A program made the translations under genes and the position numbers. DNA of 40,198 bases. It comes from Candidatus Binatia bacterium. GTDB taxonomy: Bacteria > Desulfobacterota > Binatia > UBA12015. Under the pieces are notes generated by a model. It was not told the DNA's origin and searched no databases. It was given only the letters and a program-made list of their open reading frames with translations. Location of the stretch: contig JAQWRY010000070.1 of NCBI GenBank assembly GCA_029243485.1, positions 1 to 40,198 on the forward strand, read 5' to 3'. The stretch's first letter is position 1. Each line of letters begins with the position of its first letter. Positions 32,014 to 39,224 of the stretch are shown piece after piece.

Positions 32014-35000
32014 CTAGAAGCTACACGAACAGGCGCCGCCCGCATCGCTGCACGTCCCACCGCACACGCCACAGGAGGAGCCCGTGGCACACGAAGCGCC
32101 GCTACAAACTCCGCCCTCGCATAGATCGTTCTGGGTACAGACCTCGCCATCATTGCAGATCGTCCCGTCGGGCGCGGACTCGTTGGGCGGGCACGACACA
32201 CTGGACCCGGTGCAGAGCTCGGCCGCGTCGCACACGTGCGTCGAGGCGCGACATTCGAGGTTCGCAGCCGAAAATTCATCCAGCGGACAAAAAGCGCTCG
32301 AGCCATCGCAACTTTCGACGACATCGCATACGTCCGCCACTGCGCGACAGGTGACGCCGGCCGCCGCCACAGCGTCGCTCGGGCAGGAGGAGCTGGCGCC
32401 GGAGCACACCTCGGTGACGTCGCAGGGATCCGTCGAGGACCTACATTCCTCTCCCTGATCGCGGAAGCCGTCCGACGGACACCCGGGGCCGGAGCCCGTG
32501 CACGACTCCGGTTCGTCGCAAATTCCGTTTGCCGCACGACATAAGATGCCCGACTCAGCATACGTGTCTGTCGGGCACGCGCCGCTTTGCCCCGTGCACA
32601 GTTCGGGGAGGTCACACGCGCCCTGTTGAGAGCGACACGTACCCCCCGAAGGAGAAAACGCATCGGTAGGGCAGGTGACATCCGTTCCCGTGCAGGTCTC
32701 AGCGACGTCGCAAGCGCCGACGGCGAGGCGGCAGAAAGCTCCAGCCGAAGCCAACACGCACTCACCGGTACAACAGGTCGAGCCAGTCACCCCGGGGTCG
32801 CAGATCTCACCTCCGTCCACGACGCCATTCCCGCATGCTGAAGCGACCACCTCGGTGTTCACCGTCACCTCGGTCGCGCTCCCTCCCGCGGGAGAGACCG
32901 AGGCGACGAGGGTCAGGGCCACCTCTTCGCCCACGAGAATCTCGTCGACGTACCAGCCCACCCCTCCGACGGAACTGTCGGATGCGGAGCGAAAGCGGAT
33001 TTTTACCGACTCGCCGGCAAAGCTCGAAAGGTCGACGACACTCTGCTTATAGCCACCGCTTGAACCACTGAAGGCCTCGCGCCCCGAGATCGCGTTCTCG
33101 AATTGGGTCGAGATCGTGTCGTTGTAGCCGCCGGAGGTGAAGTACGTTCCCAGATCGCCCCACGAGGAGCCCCCGTCGGTAGAGATCTCGACCACGCCCC
33201 CGTCGTAGCCTGTCTCGAAATCGTAGTCGCTCCAGAAGCGCAGCTCCGCATCCGCTTGAATCGAGAACGCGTTCTGCGTCGTCAGGTACTGGTCACTCAA
33301 GCCGGAGGGGTCCGTAGCAAACCAGGACGCCCCCGAACCCTCGCCCGGGCCGACACATTGTGGATCCGAGAGGTCCGGACGAACCAGCACGACTCCCTCA
33401 ATCGAGTTGATCGCGACCAGGCCGCTTGGGTAATACGGGAACGCGCTCCAGGCGCCGGCAAATATCGCGCTGTCGCTGTCGGGGTACACGTCGAACGAAG
33501 CCACCTCACAGAGCGTGCCGGAGGAAATGTCCGTCAGCTTCAGAATCCGCAGGCCCGACGTGTAATTCGCCTGGTAGACGAAATCACCCCTCGTGTAGTT
33601 GTTGTGATCGATCGAGGGAAGAGCGCCCGTGTAGCTGGCCGCGAAGTCCGGCGCATCGAGGTCGGACACGTCGACGATATACGTCCGGGTCTTGTGCCCG
33701 GCATTTTGTTCGTCGAGTTCGTCGTTCATGAGGATATGGACTTGATCCTCCGTGAGCCACCCCTGGTGGGTATAGCTCACACCTGCATAAGAGGTCCGTG
33801 AAATTTGTACCGGCGCGCTCTTATTGGTGACGTCGACGATCGTGAGTGTGTCCTCGTTGTAGGCAAAGCAGATCTCGCGACCGGAATACGTCGAATCGGG
33901 TCCGGAGTACACCACGCACTGCACGTCATGGGTGTAGCCATCGTCGCTGTAACAGCCCGCAAACGTGGGCGCGGACGGCGTCGAGACATCGACGATGTGG
34001 AGTCCGCCTGCACAGGAGCCGGTACCCACCGCGTAGACGAAATCCGTATCCTCATTGACGCCGAGGTTGTGACAATTTCCGAAACCATCATAGTGCGCGG
34101 TCGCCGAGAAGCTGTGCGGAGGAGATGGGACGTTCCGTAATTGCGTCAAGTCGAAGACTTGCATGCCATGCCCAGAGGCCTCGCTCACGATGAAGGCATG
34201 GTTTCCGAGGACCTTGACATCACGCCAGTCACTTGAAGCGGTATGGGTGGCGAGGGTTCCCAAAAGAACCGGGCTTTGCGGATCGGTCACGTCCAGAAAG
34301 GAAACACCACTCTGACGACCCGCAATGTAGTACTCCCGATTCGTGGTCGGGTCCGTCCAGCCCCAGCCGTCGTTTCCCTCGTCAGTGCCGCCGCCAATGG
34401 CCGAAAACGGCAAGAACTGCTCGAGGTTGGTCTTGTGGCAGGCAAAGACCCCGGCATGTCCATCTGCGCACGCGGTAGCGGCGACCACCGAGGTGGGAAC
34501 CTTGCCGGCGGATTTGGAGCCACCGAAGGCATTGTCTTCACTGAGTTCCCAGTTGGCCGAGCCACTTCCATTCGTCAATGCCCAGAGGGAGCCCCCGGCT
34601 TCCATGTCGTCCTCGAAAGCGATGCCGCTTCCTCCGGTGACGGTCACCGTCACCTGAAACGTTCTCTGGGCAGAACTCCCGACATTCAGATCAAAGATTG
34701 GCCATTGTACGATGCCGCCCGAGCCGCTTCCGGAGTTGCTTGCAGACGCGGCCACGTACTCGCTTCCCAGCGGAACCGCGGCCGTGAGGGTAAGATCCTC
34801 GAGCGCCTCCGTGCCGCTATTTTGAACGGTGGCGGTGTAGGTCACGGTGGCTCCGGTCGAGGCCGGCGACGGATTGGCCGAAACGGTGAGATTCAAACCG
34901 CTGGGCGCCGCGCACGCCTCGCCGGTCAAGATCCCGCGATCGCACGCCGCCGTGCGAATGGCCGCTTCGTTCGCGCCCCCATTTAGGTCGACGTCTGCCT

Positions 35001-36612
35001 GCAACAGCCCCGCGACTGCATCGGCCATCGTGGCATTGCAGGGCAGTCCGAAATGATGCTGGAGGATGAGCTGATCGGCGGTCTCACGCCCGATGGCGAG
35101 GTGGATCTCCCGCAAGGTGTGCGACCAGATCTGCCCATCATGGTGGACCTGTCCCTGAAGATCTTCCGGATAGTGATTTCCGGTATCCACGCGCCGCAAG
35201 CAAGGCGGGTTTGTCGAGCTGTAGCTGGTCGCATCCCATTCCGCGATACATGCCGCATCCGAGCCTTGGTAGGTGGGGTCGCCCGCGCCCAGGAAGAAGG
35301 TGTAGGCCAGGTAGTCTCCGAAGGCCTCGCCCATCGCCCCCATCTCGCCTCCGCCCCAGCAGGAGTTCTGCTGATGCTGCACTGCGTGGCCGAACTCGTG
35401 CGCGATCACGTCGGCATCCTCCGCATCGTCTACGCCACCGCATCCAAAGTGGATCGCGTCGTCGCCGGTGGAATAGAAGGAGTTGTCGGCGTCATCCCAC
35501 TGCGCGTTTGCTTTGCTGGGGAAGTCGCGCACACCGTTTTGCGCGCCGGTGTCATCGTCGAAGCCCAACGAGTGAAAGTATTCCTGGATTTGATCCACGG
35601 TGTAGTAAATCATCACCTGTTCGAAAAAAGGGTTGTCACGCGTGTAGTCGTAGATGCGATCGGGCTCCTCGGCAAAGGAGCTCGCACACGTCCCGCCAGC
35701 TAGCGTGACATCGACCCAGGTGCCCCGCAGTTGTCCGGTGCCGGAATCGAGGCGCTTGAGCACGACATCGATCCGCGACGCTTCCAGAGTAGGCGAGTTC
35801 GCATCGTTATTGTCACTGAGCGAGGTGTTTCCGGTGTGCTGAACGGGGTTGGGACTGAAGAGCTTGGCGCTGCCAACGTCGAACGCGATGCGATTTTCCT
35901 GAAAGAGGATCTTGCCCGTCTCCCCATCCACCACCGTCAGGAAATCGCCCAGCGGATCGGCGGAGTACACCCAGAACTCGCGGGCAATGCGAAGCTCGCC
36001 CGTGTTTAGAGGGAACCAGACTTTGCGGTAGCGGTGGGCGAGCCGGACTTCCTGCACGCCGGCTGCCTCTTTGGCCAGCAGAAGTGCTCGGCTGCGCGAG
36101 ATGCCGGGTTGGGCGCTGCCCGACGTCCTTTTGACGCGATAACTGGTATGAAGGCTCACTATCGAACCGTCGCTCCCCTGATTCACCTGCACGAATGCTC
36201 CGTAGATGGGCACGCCTTCATGCTGTTGTTCGAATCGAGTGTGAGCACTGACCGAGGTCCGACGAACGTCCGCGAGCACGAGATCGGCCTGGTTCGCATT
36301 AATTGCAAGGGGGGTCGCGAAGTGAGCGAGAAAAGCGCGCGCGCTGGCCTCGGGTTGATCGAGGTTGCCCTTGAATTGACATCCTCGATAGTTGCGACGG
36401 CCGGTCAGATCGATTGTCTTCGAGTTGGGCTGAGCGGCGCAGGGCAGCCGCAGGTTGTCCTCCGGATGACGGGCGGTCTGCGCCGCCCCGACCGAGGGGA
36501 GCGCCAACACGGCGCTGAGGATCGCTCGTGCGAGAAGTCGATGAGGCCCCAGGCGGCCCCATACTTTCGACAGGGTTGAAGAGGGAGACAGTGGGAGAGT
36601 TTCAATTGGCAT
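32014..36612 (-). CDS. Secreted M36/fungalysin-type metalloprotease, multidomain, with Cys-rich tandem repeats
   Basis: The protein has 1532 residues. AGGAGG 4 nt before the ATG fixes the start. The signal peptide ends near residue 44 (VGAAQ). About 60-240 is an FTP/PepSY propeptide. The catalytic domain has H405-E-F-G-H409 and E429 in GEAFGDY (zinc ligands), to about 565. About 570-662 is a DUF11-like sandwich (VQNSGTEALEDLTLTAAVP). At 666-702 an immune-inhibitor-A/MAM-like domain begins (DDMEAGGSLW, DNAFGGSKS) and resumes at 1094 (GASWFATDPSGLSDQYL). Between lies a choice-of-anchor-B/LVIVD module (713-1082; SFLDVTDPQSPVLLG, LHIVDVSTPSAP). Six 32-residue Cys repeats follow (1294-1485), then a CSC tail. 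It ends at TAG. It is probably an adhesive or matrix-degrading extracellular protease. Confidence 0.9.
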   Translation of the reverse strand: MPIETLPLSPSSTLSKVWGRLGPHRLLARAILSAVLALPSVGAAQTARHPEDNLRLPCAAQPNSKTIDLTGRRNYRGCQFKGNLDQPEASARAFLAHFATPLAINANQADLVLADVRRTSVSAHTRFEQQHEGVPIYGAFVQVNQGSDGSIVSLHTSYRVKRTSGSAQPGISRSRALLLAKEAAGVQEVRLAHRYRKVWFPLNTGELRIAREFWVYSADPLGDFLTVVDGETGKILFQENRIAFDVGSAKLFSPNPVQHTGNTSLSDNNDANSPTLEASRIDVVLKRLDSGTGQLRGTWVDVTLAGGTCASSFAEEPDRIYDYTRDNPFFEQVMIYYTVDQIQEYFHSLGFDDDTGAQNGVRDFPSKANAQWDDADNSFYSTGDDAIHFGCGGVDDAEDADVIAHEFGHAVQHQQNSCWGGGEMGAMGEAFGDYLAYTFFLGAGDPTYQGSDAACIAEWDATSYSSTNPPCLRRVDTGNHYPEDLQGQVHHDGQIWSHTLREIHLAIGRETADQLILQHHFGLPCNATMADAVAGLLQADVDLNGGANEAAIRTAACDRGILTGEACAAPSGLNLTVSANPSPASTGATVTYTATVQNSGTEALEDLTLTAAVPLGSEYVAASASNSGSGSGGIVQWPIFDLNVGSSAQRTFQVTVTVTGGSGIAFEDDMEAGGSLWALTNGSGSANWELSEDNAFGGSKSAGKVPTSVVAATACADGHAGVFACHKTNLEQFLPFSAIGGGTDEGNDGWGWTDPTTNREYYIAGRQSGVSFLDVTDPQSPVLLGTLATHTASSDWRDVKVLGNHAFIVSEASGHGMQVFDLTQLRNVPSPPHSFSATAHYDGFGNCHNLGVNEDTDFVYAVGTGSCAGGLHIVDVSTPSAPTFAGCYSDDGYTHDVQCVVYSGPDSTYSGREICFAYNEDTLTIVDVTNKSAPVQISRTSYAGVSYTHQGWLTEDQVHILMNDELDEQNAGHKTRTYIVDVSDLDAPDFAASYTGALPSIDHNNYTRGDFVYQANYTSGLRILKLTDISSGTLCEVASFDVYPDSDSAIFAGAWSAFPYYPSGLVAINSIEGVVLVRPDLSDPQCVGPGEGSGASWFATDPSGLSDQYLTTQNAFSIQADAELRFWSDYDFETGYDGGVVEISTDGGSSWGDLGTYFTSGGYNDTISTQFENAISGREAFSGSSGGYKQSVVDLSSFAGESVKIRFRSASDSSVGGVGWYVDEILVGEEVALTLVASVSPAGGSATEVTVNTEVVASACGNGVVDGGEICDPGVTGSTCCTGECVLASAGAFCRLAVGACDVAETCTGTDVTCPTDAFSPSGGTCRSQQGACDLPELCTGQSGACPTDTYAESGILCRAANGICDEPESCTGSGPGCPSDGFRDQGEECRSSTDPCDVTEVCSGASSSCPSDAVAAAGVTCRAVADVCDVVESCDGSSAFCPLDEFSAANLECRASTHVCDAAELCTGSSVSCPPNESAPDGTICNDGEVCTQNDLCEGGVCSGASCATGSSCGVCGGTCSDAGGACSCSF
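32158..32733 (-). repeat. Six tandem 96-bp coding repeats (32-residue, 4-Cys)
   Basis: Each unit encodes exactly 32 residues with Cys at positions 1, 8, 14 and 21, in the pattern CR-x5-CD-x2-E-x-C-x-G-x4-CP. Units start at residues 1294, 1326, 1358, 1390, 1422 and 1454 without any indel. A seventh, degenerate unit follows. The CDLPELCTG and CPTD segments look like the disintegrin loop of animal ADAM and snake-venom proteases. Each unit could form two disulfides. Confidence 0.9.
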
Positions 36613-37034
36613 GGATCCTCCTGGGGCTGAACGATACCAGAAGCCGTCCGCTCATACCGGGGATGTTTTCAATGATGCACGCCTTCCGCAAGCCTGCGGG
36701 CCCAATAGGGCAGTTTGGTCCTTCGCCGTCGTGAGGAGGGCCGGGGCCGGCTACAAGGATTCGCCCGCCCCCGCGCTCGCACGCTTCATTGCCGGCCCGC
36801 TGGCCACGGCCTCGGGAGCAGTCACGTCTGGGCAAAAGCGTGGTGTTGCTCGACGCCCGAAAACTCTGGCCTGTTCGCCCAGGCCACCCCAGAAAAAGCC
36901 CAAGCCGACGAACGACCAACCGAAACGCGGGAGGAAACAGGAAAGCCCTGTTCACCTCGTAGGCGCCGGGCGGTTGAACGCGGCGGGTGAATGCGAAGAT
37001 CCAAGCTTGTTTTCATGTTGCGTCAGATGTGGGC
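36613..37034. other. Upstream region of the metalloprotease, no gene seen (422 bp)
   Basis: The region should hold the protease promoter, but I cannot pick a convincing -35/-10 pair. Open frames on the plus strand are GC-driven and have no domain. The only clear signal is the AGGAGG just upstream of 36612. Confidence 0.4.
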
Positions 37035-37352
37035 TCAGTCGAGGGGCACTGGGGTCTTGACTTCGGCGTTGCCCCTCGTGGAGACCAGTTCCGCGCCCCC
37101 GTGCTGACGAAGGCGGAAGGCCAGTGCGTAGGAGTCCGGTTCGGTGGGCGCCTGTGCGGGGACCACCACCTCGGTTTGGCCGCCTGGCTCGACGTCGCGC
37201 TGCAGCCGCTAAACAGTCAGCGGGCCGACCACCGAACACCGCGCGTCGAGCCATTGCGCCTCGACGATGACGAGCCCGTCGTCGGGTGTCGACGTGGAGG
37301 TCAGCCCAGGATGTTGCTCCGAACTCAATCGAGTTCGTTTGCCGTCGACAGG
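37035..37352 (-). pseudogene. Beta-sandwich domain remnant, related to the C-terminus of the 748-residue membrane protein
   Basis: In one minus frame, bounded by TAA (37353-37355) and TGA (37035-37037), I read GLVIVEAQWLDARCSVVG, an in-frame TAG (37209-37211), then RLQRDVEPGGQTEVVV, PTEPDSYALAFRLRQHG and GNAEVKTPVPLD. This parallels ARWVRLDAG, LRRDVRPGDTLAQ, PEEPGAYRFELSLRQLEG and SPGNQVVREWVVV of the membrane protein at 14.9-17.1 kb. It is thus the tail of a lost paralogue or of an Ig/CARDB-like protein, decayed. No start or upstream transmembrane region is found. Confidence 0.5.
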
Positions 37353-37643
37353 TTAACGGGTGAACGTCCCATCTGCACAGTGAACGCCGAATGTAGCCCA
37401 GCAGCGGGACTCTTGGTAGGAGGAAGCCGCGGACTTCGCCCTGGATGCGACCAGGCTAAGCAAGGCGATGATCGTTGCTGCGGCACTCGCGTATTTCCAC
37501 AAGGAAACCGGCGTTGCTCCCCTCCCCTAAACGGAATAGACCGTCCGCCCTCCTAGCCCTCGCCTCGCGATCGGCTTGGCTTGCGCGGTTCCTACGAACA
37601 TCCATCTTTCTCGCCTCGGCCACCAACACGCCGATCAGCGAAA

Positions 37644-37883
37644 CTACTTCAAGTGTTTAGACTTGTGCGCGGCGTGGTTGTAGGACTTCTTACAAAGTTC
37701 GTACGCCTTTTTTGGGTCGGTCGCTCTCAAGGCAAATCCCTGGTCATGGAGAATTTGGGCCTGGCCGTTTATTTTGTAGAGTACATCGGCCGCGTCGATC
37801 GCCGCTTGGGCTGCTTCGCAGGCTTCATCGAGGCGCTGTGTGTAGAGCATAGTGGTAATGCTGCCACCTTTTTGATGCATCAT
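37644..37883 (-). CDS. Small Lys/His-rich protein, probably the detached C-terminus of the upstream gene
   Basis: This 79-residue frame starts MMHQKGGSITTMLYTQRL and continues as an amphipathic helical region (DEACEAAQAAIDAADVLYKI) with a basic tail (NHAAHKSKHLK) and a TAG stop. There is no ribosome binding site. It is in the same frame as the gene at 37887-38621, separated only by TAG (37887-37889) and one CAG codon. The simplest reading is one 325-codon gene interrupted by an amber codon (perhaps CAG to TAG). Independent translation by reinitiation is possible. No domain is recognised. Confidence 0.5.
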   Translation of the reverse strand: MMHQKGGSITTMLYTQRLDEACEAAQAAIDAADVLYKINGQAQILHDQGFALRATDPKKAYELCKKSYNHAAHKSKHLK

Positions 37884-37886
37884 CTG

Positions 37887-38621
37887 CTACAACTGCGTGG
37901 CGAGGATTGTTTCGGTGTTTTGTTCGGTCTTCGTTGCATCGGCGAGAATCACGTCAATTTTCGTGTCCATCGCGGACAACGTTGCCATGATGCTCTCCTG
38001 ATTGGTCTTCAAATAGTCCTGACGGGCAAGGACCGTTTTGGTTCTTGCCCCTTCAACGTTGCCCGAGCACATTAGATCTTTGCGGAATATGCCTTCGGCG
38101 GTAACCAGCACGATGTCAGCAGCCACGCAGGCCAGTGATCCGTTGCCTCCCTCTCCTACGATGACAACCACCTCGTTACAGCCCCGATTGGCAACGTTCC
38201 AGACCCCCTTGGCGGCCAACCATACACCTAAGGCAGCCTCCAGTTCGAAAGCGGAGTCGCCGGTTGTGCCACACTCCGCCGAAGCGTAGTCGGAGATTTC
38301 AGGCCACGCTGTCCTGGCGGAGCTATGTTGACGCGGGTCCGATGCAGAGTTTGTCTCGGTTTGAAATCTGAATTGCAGAACAGCGTCCACCAAGCTGCCG
38401 AGATCAGCGGTTCCATAGATTAGTTCCAGTTCGCTATCGGAAGCTGCGGCAACCGCGTTGCGGAGCAGAGATGCTTGACTGATTTTCCCCAGTTCGGCAA
38501 AGCCGTCAGCAATTTGCTCGAACTGCATTCGAATCTCTGCCTCAGCATCAGCGGCTGGTGGAAAACTAGCTCCAACGCTGACCAACAATGCGCCGATAAG
38601 ACAGGCTCTGAAAATCAACAT
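37887..38621 (-). CDS. Secreted protein of unknown function, ends at an in-frame amber
   Basis: The protein has 244 residues with AGGAGA 3 nt before the ATG. Residues 1-26 form a signal peptide (IFRACLIGALLVSVGASF, ending ADA). The mature part starts helical (RMQFEQIADGFAELGKISQA). Four Cys (about residues 117, 149, 164, 186) could form two disulfides around a hydrophobic Gly-rich stretch (EVVVIVGEGGNGSLACVAADIVLV). It closes with a Thr/Gln-rich coiled coil (MDTKIDVILADATKTEQN). The natural end is probably in the following 79-residue frame. Base composition here is visibly lower in GC than the rest of the window, suggesting acquired DNA. No family is recognised. Confidence 0.65.
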   Translation of the reverse strand: MLIFRACLIGALLVSVGASFPPAADAEAEIRMQFEQIADGFAELGKISQASLLRNAVAAASDSELELIYGTADLGSLVDAVLQFRFQTETNSASDPRQHSSARTAWPEISDYASAECGTTGDSAFELEAALGVWLAAKGVWNVANRGCNEVVVIVGEGGNGSLACVAADIVLVTAEGIFRKDLMCSGNVEGARTKTVLARQDYLKTNQESIMATLSAMDTKIDVILADATKTEQNTETILATQL

Positions 38622-39224
38622 GTTTCTCCTCGTTCAAATGGCAGCGGAAATTACCGCCAACCTGCCCCAGTCGCCTTCTAACCGTCAACCCCAAGACCTG
38701 CCCCCGGGAGCGTCGGAGACGGCGTTCGGAGAATCGAGGCTTGTCCGTTTTTCAAAGCCCCGCGCGTGCGGGACGAGACGAGACGAGGCGATGGTTCTCG
38801 GATGGAATGCGGGGATTTCAGGGGAGCAGTTCAGACGAACCCGGTTCAACGAGCCCTTGTCTGGATGAGGAGCGCGCGCAAGCGTTGTCTGCGTGCCCCC
38901 GGGGTAAGGTTATGGATGGCGGAAGCTCCTGTTCCCGACGATGGCCGGTCCTCGGGGGGGGGGGGGGGGCGACCCGCATCCGCTGGCACAGGAGGAGCGC
39001 ACGAGCGCCGGATTTCGGACGGGCGCTCGCCGCCGAGTCCGCCAAGTGCTCTCTGCGGGATGCCCCTCCTGCCAGGCGTGCTCTGCCGGCCAGCCTGTCC
39101 GCAAGAGTTTTGCGGTTGCCTGAGGTTCTGCGGCTAGGTTATTTCTTATTTCCAAGAAGCCTCGGCGCAGTGCGTGCGCTCCCCCGGCCCCACGTAAATC
39201 CAGCCCCTGAAGAGGACCCCTCCC
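38622..39224. other. Intergenic region with a G16 tract, no gene supported (603 bp)
   Basis: Divergent promoters for the unknown secreted gene and the PKD-type gene should lie here, but none is convincing. Open frames crossing the tract have no domain features. Confidence 0.4.
38954..38969 (+). repeat. Homopolymer of 16 G
   Basis: There are sixteen consecutive G residues on the plus strand. Tracts this long are slippage-prone and can also form quadruplexes on the G strand. An assembly or sequencing length error is possible. It lies 255 bp upstream of the PKD-type gene start and outside any supported reading frame. Confidence 0.9.

Noticed and set aside
23451..38621. Reassignment of TAG to an amino acid in this organism
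   Set aside because: The FkbM gene and the large metalloprotease both end at TAG at natural-looking C-termini, and the affected SGNH and sulfatase genes also carry frameshifts. Ordinary pseudogene decay is simpler.
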